This document shows, piece by piece, positions 20,947-31,086 of a DNA stretch of 64,000 nucleotides (position 1 is the stretch's first letter; each line of letters starts with the position of its first letter). Source of the stretch: Cliona cf. orientalis (taxonomy: Eukaryota; Porifera; Demospongiae; Clionaida; Clionaidae); the NCBI GenBank assembly GCA_963930775.1, contig OZ005695.1, positions 496,001 to 560,000 on the forward strand, given 5' to 3'. Both the position numbers and the translations under genes were made by a program. The notes beneath the pieces were generated by a model. The model saw only the letters and a list, made by a program, of their open reading frames with translations. It was not told where the DNA came from and searched no databases.

Positions 20947-21542
20947 TATTCTTAATAATTGTGTTTTGATTTTTGCATGCATCAATTAACCATACATATC
21001 AGTCATTGAGTTGGATGTATCATGATAATTTTTATTACAGTAGAATGCAGACCGGCCTTAGCTAGGGATGATTAGTAATTCTGGTCATGCATGTGGAAGG
21101 TAGATCTATATACGATGGTAGCAATTGCCGCTGAAGGCAAAAGCTGCTTTAAATTCATCCTTCAATAGCTATAGCCTTAATTGAATGATCGATCATGATA
21201 ATTAGGTCAAACATGCTGTGCTTACATAGTATACTAAATAGCTAGTACTATACTCTCTTGGAATTGATCTGCCAAACTGATTATATATTATAATGGCAGA
21301 TCAGAGTGAAAGTATAGTAGTAGTAGTATTACAAAACAATGACTAATAATTAATCAGGTATAATAATATAATCATTATAAAGCTCATCATTGCTATAATA
21401 TTATAATATAAGTTGTAATCATTTCTGTTTATAAAGTGAAAGATAACATGCATCGTCATAAATATATGATCTGATTCATTGTTTATTGTAACTATAAATA
21501 TCTTTCATTCTATGAGGGGAGCAGAGTGTGTTCAAATGAAGG
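20947..21542. other. Intergenic AT-rich region between R3 and K1
   Basis: This 596-bp stretch is AT-rich, with many TATAAT and ATTATA runs. No recognisable gene, repeat or motif stands out. It must contain the R3 3' flank and the K1 promoter. Confidence 0.4.
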
Positions 21543-23455
21543 ATGGCTGTTATTACTCTATTCTCTTTGTGCTTCACTCTTACCTTCCAAGTAACGAGTA
21601 AGAAATGTCTGAATTAGAGTATTATATTATAGCTATCATCAGCTAAGATTATTATTAATTTTTAGCTCAAAACCTTCTGACTAGAAATGGAGTTGGTCTA
21701 CCAAATCTTACTGACTATAAATTGGCTGATAATGACCGCAGAATTCATCGCTATCATCAAGCCATCATCCCAACTTATAAATTTAACTGCTGTGGCAACA
21801 TAACCAAGTGGGGATTAGATGTGTATGACAATCAAAGTAGCTTTGCTCTAGATCTCCAAGTCTGGAGGCCATCACCCACTGTGGATGACTCCACTGGTAC
21901 TGGCTGCTACAGTCTGGTGGGAAACAACAGGTTCACCTCTATTCCTCTGAGTGGTGGTGTGGCACAAGTGACCCCCTCACCTCAAGACTACATTCAGTTC
22001 CGACCTGGAGATGTGCTTGGCTTCTATGTGGAAGAAGCTAACTCTAGCCATCATGGAGTAGTTCTTCGAATCAGCCCTAGCTTGTTAACTAATGAAATAG
22101 TGTGGCATGCCAGCATTGCTCCAACCATGGCCACCTCTCAGAATGGAGACTGTCCCTACTCAGTTGGGAGCGATGGAGTCTTAGACACCTCAACACGAGC
22201 AGCACCTGTCATCTCAGTATCTATCAGTAAGTAATTGTGATATTGGTCAGATCTGTAGCTCATGAAATCAGATGTTAATTATTTTGCTTCCTAGCGAGTA
22301 TCCCCTGTACTCCATCATCATCAATCAACACAAAAACTGGTACCCTCACTTCAGTGCATACTCTCTCAACTAGCTATAGTATGGCCCCACCGCCCAACAA
22401 CTCCTCAGTGGTCAAGTCAACTTTATCTAGCAACAGTAAAAACATTGCGGTTTCCTCCCAGTACACTAATAATATTATTGTGTTATCAGTCACACCCAGT
22501 GTTAGTAAATCTATCGTACCCGAAATCATTGTAAAATCTCCTATGCTTGACAACAAGACTACTCTGATAGTCTCTGTTGTGGTTCCCAGTTTATTTCTGA
22601 GTCTGATAATCATTGTTGCAACATTTGCGATCATTATCCTATTGAGGAAAGATTCTGAAAAGAAAAATGGAAAGAGGAGAAAACAAAGTGAGCCTGGAAA
22701 GAGTCTCAGCCTGCAGCAGGGGGTCTCAAATCATGTTTATTTTGAGTCAGGTGTGTTCATAACAGTACTGATAGTACAAAATTTAGTAAACTACATATTA
22801 TCATGATAATAATATTTGTACCATGCATGGTTGTTTGTGTACATCTATAACACTGTATGACATCGTATTTAATTTGTATAGTACTCGATAACAGTACTGA
22901 TAGTACAAAACTTAGATGTCATGATATTCGTATGTACCATGTATGGTTGTGTATATCTATAACACTGTATGGCATAGTATTTAATTTGTATAATACTCAT
23001 TACTGCAGAGTCTCAGTTACAAACCAGTGAAGCAGGCATAGAGATCGTTCCGGCAGACAATGGACAGTCAGTGATCTACCACTGTATTGGTCCCAGCACA
23101 TCCACTGGAAAAACCCTCTCAGATTCCGAGCAGCCAGAAGCACACCACTATTTTGAGCTAGAAGCTCTTCCCACTCATCCAGTCTGCCGGTGTGCAGACA
23201 CTGTTAATCAGCTATCATTGGGCAGGACAAAAGATGAGGGAGCTGCACCAAATTCAGGCAAAGCTATTCCTGTTTATGAAGAGATAACATTGTGCTCCCA
23301 AAAGTTTCAAGTATGATAATTTTAATAGTGCATCGTTTACAGTATTGAGTTTGCCATTGTATCAATCACAGGATCCCAGTAAAGGGTGTGAATCAGAGTC
23401 AACAGCTGTGCATACTGAAACTGTTGTCCACTCAGCTAGTGAATTGACTTATTAA
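21543..23455 (+). CDS. K1: RTK-like receptor that ends before the kinase
   Basis: Five exons join in frame to 485 residues: 21543-21597, 21666-22226, 22295-22750, 23009-23310, 23372-23455 (TAA). The signal peptide is MAVITLFSLCFTLTFQVT. The ectodomain has [24 protein letters not shown] and [15 protein letters not shown] Ser/Thr stalk leads to a transmembrane helix near 294-318. The tail follows the RTK layout: an NHVY motif at the exon 3 end (RTKs have NPxY), VIYHCIGP where RTKs have YHSxGP, and PVYEEI where R3 has AVYEDP. It then ends in a 27-codon exon instead of entering the EDQIYW block and kinase. YEEI is the classic Src-family SH2 ligand, and VIYHCI fits the loose ITIM pattern; both roles are inference. 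No kinase exons follow before K2. Likely a membrane co-receptor or decoy derived from an RTK. Confidence 0.82.
22759..23000. repeat. Tandem duplication (about 129-bp period) in K1 intron 3
   Basis: Copies at about 22759-22887 and 22888-23000 share ATAACAGTACTGATAGTACA, then a GTACCATGYATGGTTGT run and ATAACACTGTATG. It is purely intronic. Confidence 0.8.
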
Positions 23456-23727
23456 AATTAATTGTAGAATAACTCAACAGAATTCCTAGTCCCAAATTAA
23501 TGATACTGAAATTCTTTTTACAGAGCCCACAGTATACAGAGGCAAAGTAAACTACATGTCATATTAACAGTAAGAGAACGATTCTTACCGGCAATAGAGC
23601 AACAAACAATAAGCTCTCTCGGCGCTAGGTGCAAGTAACCAGCCTCTTCGCCTTCACCCACGTGGCAGCAGGCGCATACAATAATAATATTAATAATTAA
23701 ATTTTTAGCGAAAAGATAGCGGCACAA

Positions 23728-23739
23728 TGCGCATGCGCA
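23728..23739. promoter_or_regulatory. Perfect NRF1-type palindrome between K1 and K2
   Basis: TGCGCATGCGCA is the full NRF1 consensus palindrome. It lies about 880 bp before the K2 start, so the target gene is uncertain. Confidence 0.3.
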
Positions 23740-23819
23740 GCGAAGTGTTGCATTAACCACACCCACCATCTATCAGATCAGAGCGCTCGAGTTGACAGTG
23801 CCGTGCGCCCCCTACTCCT

Positions 23820-24260
23820 GAAATGCTTAGCATGATCCACCCCTAGCTCAAGTAGGCCCCCTCCCTTCAAAAATTAATAGTACCCCACTCTCGTCCTCGA
23901 CCCAAAGTAGACGCGCATCCACCATAACAACCTTTCCAACCACATTCCATCCTCTACTGCTATACTCCTCCTGAAGTATAGCTCCTGTCCACCAGTGCAC
24001 CCCTACTCTTGATTAATGTCTACTATCCTGCTCCTGTGCACATGCACCCCGCCCCTCCAGCTGAAGTAGACCCCCTCCTCCTGAAAATGGTACCCTCCAA
24101 ATGAAATATACACCCCCTCCAATTGAAAGTAGCCCCCTCCACTCCAGTTCGCATACCGGCCCCTCCAGCTGAAGTAGACCCCCTCCTCCTGAAAATGGTA
24201 CCCTCCAAATGAAATACACACCCCCTCCAATTGAAAGTAGCCCCCTCCAAAGGAAACTCC
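23820..24260. repeat. Pyrimidine-rich minisatellite with a duplicated unit of about 108 bp
   Basis: Two near-identical copies, about 24049-24138 and 24157-24248, share CCCCTCCAGCTGAAGTAGAC and CCTCCAAATGAAATAYACAC. Shorter CCCCCTCC-GAAAGTAG-like units precede them from about 23820. Open frames on the minus strand here only read the repeat. The surrounding interval 23456-24494 shows no gene. Confidence 0.7.
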
Positions 24261-24494
24261 GCCCCTACAAAAAAAGGAACCGTACTTTTGACACTATCCA
24301 CCCTTCATACTTTCCACACTTCATGGGCAGCCTTTTAGCAAGGGTACTACGGGAAGCCATGTTTTTTGGGTAGCTCGAGTGTTCTGGAGCCTGGTTGGTC
24401 CCCGCGCTAGTGAAGCTTCGAGCCACTATGGTCAGAATCGCTTCTCCTGGCACCTCCTGTTTGTGTTTGGCGGGGCTAATTTGGCTTCACAGGA

Positions 24495-24617
24495 AGGGCG
24501 TGGAATATAAGTGCAGCACCAGCCCCTCCTACGAAAAATTCGGAAGTATGACGATCACTACCAAACGGTCGTTCCTAAAACGAGCTCGAGATCGCGGTGT
24601 ATGGTAAAGATTTAGTT
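24495..24617 (+). promoter_or_regulatory. Promoter class A of K2, shared with K3 and R5
   Basis: A block of about 100 bp ending at the ATG is nearly identical upstream of K2, K3 (28557-28695) and R5 (37174-37283). It contains GCACCAGCCCCTCCTACGA, then TTCGGAAGTATGACGATCAC, which holds an ETS-type core CGGAAGT followed by a TGACG half-site, and CGAGCTCGAG with ATCGCGGTGT before the start. Conservation across three genes with different cytoplasmic parts suggests shared regulation. Confidence 0.55.
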
Positions 24618-26116
24618 ATGATGGCTGCTTCAGCATTATGGACGATTTTCTACCTCTTCCTTTTGATCAATATTAGTGATGGTAAGTTTGAGATGGGGCT
24701 GGTGAAGCTGCACTGCATGATACTGCAATAATCGGCTATCTCTTCATATTCATGTTTCAGCTCAACATTGTATTCGTGGTAGGAGTGGAGGTGGTTTGCC
24801 TCCTTTTCGAGACTACAGGGATTTTGATCGCAGCAGAATCACACGCCGTCACCAAGCCATCATCCCCAGCTACAAGTTTGACTGTAATCCACAAATGTGT
24901 GGGAACATCACAGAGTGGGGGGTGGATGTTCTTCGAGATGGTGGTAATCATCAGCCTGATGGTGGTGTGCCATATACTCTCGACCTCCAAGTCTGGAGGC
25001 CATCACCCACTGTGGATGACTCAACTGGCACTGGCTGCTACAGTCTGGTGGGAAACAACAGATTCACCTCTATTCCTCTGAACAATGGTGTGGCTTCATC
25101 TCTTTTACCTTCACCCTCCAACTACATTAAATTCCGACCTGGAGATGTGCTTGGTGTCTATATCGAAGAAGCTAGGGAAGATGATGATGGAGTAGTGATT
25201 CTCACATCCTTTGATGGTACCACCACCTTCACCAGTGAGTTGGTATGGTATGCCAGCATTGCTCCAACCATGGCCACCTCTCAGAATGGAGACTGTCCCT
25301 ACTCAGTTGGGAGCAATGGAGTCTTAGATACCTCAACACGAGCAGCACCTGTCATCTCAATATCCACAGGTAGTAAAGGTAGTGATTAGCTGCTTATGAT
25401 AGTTATCACATTGATGAGAGCTTTTAATACTCTTATACATTGATACAGTCACCTTTTCCTGTCCTCCACTGCCATCAATGGCTACAACCCAGCCTACCCC
25501 TCAGCCACCCAATCCCACCACTGATAGTGAGGAGACTCCTCCCACCACAAATCAACAAACACAGGAGCCAGCCGATCTATCTGAAGGAACTACTGGTACT
25601 GAACTGAGAGTGCCTACCACCAGTGAGACTGCTACTGATCTACGCTCCCAGGGAGGACCCTCTAACATTGGTTTGATAATTGGAATGGTGGTCATTGTCA
25701 TAGTGTCTATGTCAGTGGTCATGGTGATTATTATTGCCATCCCACTCAAGAAATGCCACATTAAATCAACCGCTACAGCTGTTCCTACAGCAGCTAACCA
25801 AGCCTATGGCCTCAACACACATCAAGGAGTGGAAGAGAGTATCTACAATATCCCAGACCCAAAAGTGGACATCAATGATACCATTGAAGCCAAACAGAAT
25901 GTGGCTTATGTTACAAATACTGATTTAATTGTTGAAGTAAATGATGCTACAAGAATTGCTACAGAGGGGAATGAAGCATACGCTACAAATATCATCACAG
26001 AAGGGAATCAGGCATATGCTACATGCATTACTATAGCTACTGAGAAGAATGCAGCATATGAACCAGTAACCACCACTGGAACTGCTGATATGTATGAAGT
26101 TATCAACTGTAGATAG
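24618..26116 (+). CDS. K2: kinase-less receptor with NxxY-repeat tail
   Basis: Three exons join in frame to 446 residues: 24618-24681, 24761-25369, 25449-26116. The signal peptide starts [20 protein letters not shown]. The ectodomain has [31 protein letters not shown] and [14 protein letters not shown]. The stalk opens with [14 protein letters not shown] and ends with [15 protein letters not shown], nearly matching R5. One transmembrane helix lies near 298-325. The tail of about 120 residues has five NxxY motifs (NQAY, NVAY, NEAY, NQAY, NAAY), each followed by a small or Thr residue, and ends TADMYEVINCR. NxxY resembles the NPxY motif bound by PTB domains (family knowledge); binding here is inferred. 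The second methionine (24621) could also start translation. A kinase relic follows downstream but is not joined in frame. Confidence 0.9.
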
Positions 26117-26339
26117 AGCTTCATGTAAATGTTAAAAAAGTATTGATGTTAATGTTGGTAGCGATAGTCATTGTATACGATGCATAATAATATAATATTG
26201 GGCATGCATACCTAATAATTGAACTTAATTACATTGTAATAATTGATATCCATAGAATACATTCCAGTTAAAATGCTAGAGCCTACACATCAGCTTTGAA
26301 TTCCATGCATAGACAAGCTTGTATGCCGTTGATAGCTGC

Positions 26340-26510
26340 TTCAACTTTGTAGACAATTCACTAGACCAAAATCTTCTACAGTGTTTACTAAAATGTGACA
26401 TTCCTACACTTTGTTTGTCAGAGGATAGGGCAGAACCTTTTGCTAATGTGAATGAAATGTGCATATAGAAAACTTGCCCTATCCTACATATTTCCTACTT
26501 ACATGAAATC
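26340..26510 (+). repeat. Dispersed inverted-repeat element, copy 2
   Basis: It has TTTGTCAGAGGATAGGGCAG on the left and GCCCTATCCTACATATTTCC on the right of an AT-rich centre, in the 3' flank of K2. It belongs to the same family as copies at 7545, 41155 and 54185. Confidence 0.6.
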
Positions 26511-26683
26511 TATATTTTCATGTAGTAATATTCCTCAGAGTAAACCAGAGAAGACAATGCTACAGGCTTTTGATGTTGCATGCTATTTCAATATTGTATA
26601 TTACATGAAATACTCCATGGCCATGGGAATTATGGACCAGGGAATGAAGTAGCTATCTGTAATTTGATATGATTTTGTACAAG

Positions 26684-27387
26684 GCACTCCTTCATAAGAA
26701 GTACTCGACTGACAGTGATGTGTGGAGCTATGGTATGGTGCTGTTTGAAACCTGGTCAGTCGGGAAGAAGCCATTCTTACAGCACACAAACAGTGAAGTT
26801 TTCCGGGCAAGCTTTTCAAATCCAATTACAATCAGCCCCCTCCCCCTGGATGCCCAATTTGCAAGGGCTGTTTACAAACTCATGGTTGACTGCTGGTAAG
26901 CATATTATTCACACGAGTAGGTACATAATATTTTGACAAGCAGAAAACAAACTGTAGCTATAATATTATTGTAGCAATAATAATTATATTTTCCTCATGA
27001 GTAGATGTTTTGATAGCAGAAACAAACTGTGCACTGTTTATACTTTCAGTTTGATGCTAAATCATGTTGCATGTGGTAGTAGAACAATGATGCATGATAA
27101 ACATCATTAATTCTCCTAATATGGCAATCTATATTATAGCCTAAGTATTCAAGATCGGTGACCCTTTACCACATTTCAATCCTTTGTAGGCACCCAGTTC
27201 ACAGCAAGCGCCCCAGTTTCTCCAAGATCTGTAGCTACCTCAAAGCTCCAAGTGAGCAGCTGCTCCAGTGGGCTGATGAAGAGGCCACTGGCTCTCAGAG
27301 AGCTAGGGTGCTGGGAGCTCCTCTTTCCGAGAAGCTGAGTCTCTCTACCTTGACCTGCAGAACGTCTACAAGGACAATGATCAGTGA
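26684..27387 (+). pseudogene. RTK relic: last two kinase exons, frameshifted
   Basis: Two exon-like segments match R5: 26684-26895 ([20 protein letters not shown] and onward to VDCW) and 27190-27387 ([20 protein letters not shown] and onward). Both are broken. In the first, a small insertion after HTNSEVF shifts the frame through the QPPPPGCPR loop before it returns at [11 protein letters not shown]. In the second, an extra base after APLSE shifts the tail, so the [12 protein letters not shown] motif is lost. No N-lobe, HRD or DFG exons precede it. The homology to the R5 intron begins near 26655, directly after sequence shared with the 3' flank of K3, marking a recombination joint. Confidence 0.85.
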
Positions 27388-28556
27388 TGAACATCCTTCC
27401 TCAAACAATATGTACCTAATAGTATATTATGGATATTCCTCCCTCAGTTTGCTTTCCTTCAGGCATACACTTTTAAACATCGTGACCAGACTAGTTAACT
27501 TCACTGTCATTAATTTTTAATTGCTGGAGTAATTATTGCAAATTATAGTATAGTGATTACAGTCACAATACGTTGCTCCCATACTAGGCAAGAGTACAGA
27601 TTACAGCTGTAATTGTACTCTCACTCTGTAATCGGTACTCTGGCCTGCTATATAGCCTAGGGCGAATTCTATACTATTATCAATTAATCACACACTTTAA
27701 TCCTCGTAAAACTAGTAGTACTCATGTACTTGTACAGCCAAATAGCACTCGCTATTGCTCATGCTATTACTGACTGTACTCGTACACATAAGAGTACTGA
27801 TTACTGCCCTAATTGTGCTTAAGTGTGTGATTAATTATGCTAATAATAATATTATAACTCATAAGATATTAATATCAGTGCGAGGACACTTTTGTTGCAG
27901 GTAGATCTACTAAATTTAGCAAAATTAGCAATTTGCCCAATGTTTACTAAAAATTGTACCCGCGAATATTAACATTTAATTTGAAAATTCGCTAAAATGA
28001 GTACCTGCTAAACGCACTACTTCCGAAATCCGCTAAAACTTTTATGATTTGTACCTGCAAATAATGGTAGCCCTAAGGTGGTCGTAAATAATTACTGTCA
28101 TTGTGGCATGCATTCTTCTGAATCGGTGGGTAACCGACTGCTATGAATCGGAGCATACCCCTTCCACTATTTAAACTTTTGGTGCTTCTTATCCATAAAT
28201 TTAGACTGAGGTAGCTCCAACTGATAATATAGTCCAGCTATATAGGTAGGGTAATGTGCATCAACTCAATCCAGCTAGCCCCAGCTCTAGTCTCATACCC
28301 AGCCTATAATATTATAGACCCCTCATCGATTATAGCTACACTAACCGATTGTTTAAACTTTTTCACTGGTATGGCAAAATTATTTTTATGCTAAGTATAC
28401 CTCAAAGTTGAGGAAACCCCTCAATTTAATAAAACCTTAGCATAAATTTTCCTTCTAGCAGTATCTTAGTATGCTCGATAATATAGCTACTTTTGTCATA
28501 TCATTGATTTAAAAAGCGTCCAGCAAGGCACACGTGGCATAAAATTTTCCTTGGTC
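27388..28556. other. Intergenic segment duplicated at 36142-37173
   Basis: This region aligns by eye with the DNA between R4 and R5. Shared runs include GATTACAGTCACAATA, AGAGTACAGATTACAGCTGT and GTCATTGTGGCATGCATTCT. No gene is present. Both copies join RTK last exons to a class A promoter, so the duplicated block covers kinase end, spacer, promoter and receptor head. Confidence 0.75.
27684..27834. repeat. Short inverted-repeat element (about 151 bp)
   Basis: The ends TTAATCACACACTT (27684-27697) and AAGTGTGTGATTAA (27821-27834) are reverse complements. A related copy spans about 36409-36549. It is MITE-like, with AT-rich flanks and no open frame. Confidence 0.6.
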
Positions 28557-28695
28557 CCAGCACCAGCCCCTCCTACGATAAATTCGGAAGTATGACGATC
28601 ACTACCAAACGGTCGTTCCTATAATCACACCCTTCAATCCTGGAGGGTGTGATTAAAACTAGCTCGAGATCGCGGTGTGTGGTAAAGATTCAGTT
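28557..28695 (+). promoter_or_regulatory. Promoter class A of K3, with a hairpin insertion
   Basis: It is nearly identical to the K2 and R5 promoters, including TTCGGAAGTATGACGATCAC. It also carries an extra palindrome at 28622-28655: arms TAATCACACCCT and AGGGTGTGATTA around a 10-base loop. The insertion sits between the GGTCGTTCCT and CTCGAGATCG blocks, about 40-75 bp before the ATG. Confidence 0.55.
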
Positions 28696-30165
28696 ATGAT
28701 GGCTGCTTCAGCATTATGGACGATTTTCTACCTCTTCATTTTGATCAGTATTAGTGATGGTAAGTTTGAGATGCGGCTGGTGAAGTTGTACTGCATGCCA
28801 TGATAGCTACTGCAATAATTATAGCTAGCTATCTCTTCATGTTCATGTTTCAGCTCAACAATGTATTCGTGGTAGGAGTGGAGGTGGTTTGCCTCCTTTT
28901 CAAGACTACAGAGATTTTGATGACAACAGAATCACACGCCATCATCAAGCCATCATCCCCAGCTACAAGTTTGACTGTAATCCACAAATGTGTGGAAACA
29001 TCACAGAGTGGGGGGTGGATGTTCGTCCAGATGGTGGTAATCATCAGCCAGATGAAGACCCATATACTCTCGACCTCCAAGTCTGGAGGCCATCGCCCAC
29101 TGTGGATGACTCCACTGGGGCTGGCTGCTACAGTCTGGTGGGAAACAACAGGTTCACCTCTATTACTCTGAGTGATGGTGTGGCACAAGTGACCCCCTCA
29201 CCTCAAGACTACATTATGTTCCAACCTGGAGATGTACTTGGTGTCTATGTGGAAGAAGCTAGGGGAAATAATGATGGAGTTGTGATTCTCACATCCTTTG
29301 ATGGTACCACCACCTTCACCAGTGAGTCTGTATGGTACGCAATACCAAGTTTGACCACCTCTCAGAATGGAGACTGTCCCTACTCAGTTGGGAGCAATGG
29401 AGTCTTAGATACCTCAACACGAGCAGCACCTGTCATCTCAATATCAATAAGTAGGCCCATTAATTATTGAGAAAAATAATAATCATAATCATCTCTCTCC
29501 CAGCTACTTTTTCATGCCCTCAATCACCGTCAATGGCTACAACCCAGCCTACCCCTCAGCCACCCAATCCCACCACTGATAGTGAGGAGATTCTTAGTAT
29601 CCAGAGCTCTCAGAGTGGATCCACTAACATTGGTTTAATAATTGGAGTAGTGATCAATATTGTCATGGTATCTGTGTTAGTGATCATTGTAGTGGTGGTT
29701 ATTGTCATTCTACTCAAGAAACGCCATGGAAAGTTCACCACTACAGCTGTTTCTACAGCAGCTAACCAAGCCTATGGCCTCAACACACATAAAGGAGTGG
29801 AAGAGAGTATCTATAAATTCTCTGGCTCAGAAGTTGATGCAGATAATACCATTGAAGCAAAACAGAATGTGGCTTATGTTACGAATACTGATGTCGTTGT
29901 TGAAGTAAATGAAGCATATTATGCTACAAGAATTGCTACAGAGGGGAATGAAGCATACGCTACAAATATTATCAGAGTGGGAAATGGAGCATACGCTACA
30001 AGTATCGTCACAGAAGGGAATCAGGCATATGCTACAAATATAACTACAGAAGGGAATCAGGTATACGCTGCAAGCATTGCCACTGAGAAGAATGCAGCCT
30101 ATGAACCAGTGACTACCTCTAAAACTGCTGATGTGTATGAAGTTGTCAATTATTGTAGTATATAG
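28696..30165 (+). CDS. K3: kinase-less receptor with the longest NxxY-repeat tail
   Basis: Three exons join in frame to 440 residues: 28696-28759, 28854-29450, 29504-30165. Signal peptide, ectodomain and stalk start are near-identical to K2. The stalk is shorter, so the transmembrane helix is near 263-291. The tail has eight NxxY motifs: NQAY, NVAY, NEAY, NEAY, NGAY, NQAY, NQVY, NAAY. Five of these lie in tandem units of 12-13 residues with the pattern T-x-G-N-x-A-Y-A-T. The protein ends VYEVVNYCSI. K2 has fewer units, so copy number changes between paralogs. No kinase, SH2 or enzymatic motif is seen. The likely role is a membrane scaffold whose tyrosines need another kinase; the R proteins of this cluster are natural candidates (inference). 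Confidence 0.9.
29905..30100 (+). repeat. In-frame tandem repeat encoding NxxY units in the K3 tail
   Basis: Units of 36-39 bp repeat about five times, each around a GGGAATSAGGCATAYGCTAC-like core. The K2 tail (about 25940-26060) has roughly two to three such units. Confidence 0.8.
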
Positions 30166-30334
30166 ACAGAGCTAGCTAGCTACATGTTGACAATAATAAT
30201 AATAATATTATGTGTACGGACGTAAATTAATGGAAAATACTGATGTTAATGTTGGTAGCTATACAGTCATTTAATCATGTAAGGCATGCATAGCTTATTA
30301 TTGTCCTTGTAATTAATAATAATGCATTCCAGTT

Positions 30335-30469
30335 CAGCTTTGAATTCCATAGATATGCATGTGTGCCTACTATCTTTGTTCATTTAGACCGAGAAAGTAT
30401 CCACACTGCAGCATTGAAGCAGCTATTAATTAATAAGGCATGCATGCATGTCTATGGAATTTAAAGCTG
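30335..30469. mobile_element. MITE-like inverted repeat in the K3 3' flank
   Basis: The left end CAGCTTTGAATTCCATAGAT and the right end are reverse complements over about 27 bp with one or two mismatches, spaced 135 bp apart in total. A one-sided match lies near 26291 downstream of K2. A target duplication was not resolved. Confidence 0.5.
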
Positions 30470-30980
30470 ATGTAAGCTATAGTACTGTCACAGAGCTACA
30501 GGCTTTTGATATGGCATGCTATTTTAGTGTTGCATGTTACTTTGAAAATTAATGCTGCATGGAAATTATGGAGCAGGAAATAAAGTTAATTGAGTAATGT
30601 GGCTTCCAGTATCAATCAAATCTATCTTTTTTTATTTATAATATTTCTTGCATACATTGCAATGGGTAACACATTTAGCAAAATATAATAACTGTGAACC
30701 CAGAATAAAAGGATAATTATAGTTACATACACCAATAAATTAAATATATAGGTAACTTTAATTATTATTACAATTATAAGGTAAATTATGTACATGGTAT
30801 AAATGCACTATCAATTTAGGATCTGGATGCATCCTGTGTAGCTACACCTTCCAGTTCATGATGGGATGAAAATTCCACTAAACACATGCAAATAGAAGCA
30901 ACTACAAAATAATATATCACAAGGATTGGCAACTTCTGTACGATGACTGCGGACTTGTAGTAGCATAATGTCTAAAATAT
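30470..30980. other. AT-rich intergenic DNA between K3 and R4
   Basis: No gene is seen. A stretch near 30556-30585 matches the K2 3' flank near 26627-26650, showing that K2 and K3 share their downstream DNA up to that point. Confidence 0.4.
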
Positions 30981-30981
30981 C

Positions 30982-31086
30982 ATGCTCCACCCACTAACCA
31001 ATAAAACAGGAAGTGAAGGATTCTACTATAGCTCTCATTATAAAATGTGAAGTGCATGTACCAGGTAATACATAGCTACTTTAGTG
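30982..31086 (+). promoter_or_regulatory. Promoter class B of R4, shared with K4, K5 and K7
   Basis: GCTCCACCCACTAACCAATA is followed by AAAACAGGAAGTGAAGGA (about 31003-31020). The minus-strand genes K4, K5 and K7 carry GCTCCACCTCTTACCCTTAA and AACAGGAAGCAAGGAAG at the same distance from their ATGs. ACAGGAAGTG fits the ETS-factor consensus. Sharing across an RTK and kinase-less genes is seen directly; factor identity is inferred. Confidence 0.5.

Noticed and set aside
24003..24301. Minus-strand frames with repeated FxWRG and FHLEGT motifs
   Set aside because: They are translations of the pyrimidine-rich minisatellite duplicated at 24049-24138 and 24157-24248.
24752..25081. Alternative frames such as those beginning MFQLNIVFVVGVEVV over the ectodomain exons
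   Set aside because: They recur over every ectodomain exon only because the true frame is conserved. They lack splice-phase consistency and family motifs.
26684..27387. Kinase exons as the missing 3' end of K2
   Set aside because: K2 has its own stop at 26116. The exons are frameshifted, and N-lobe, HRD and DFG exons are absent.
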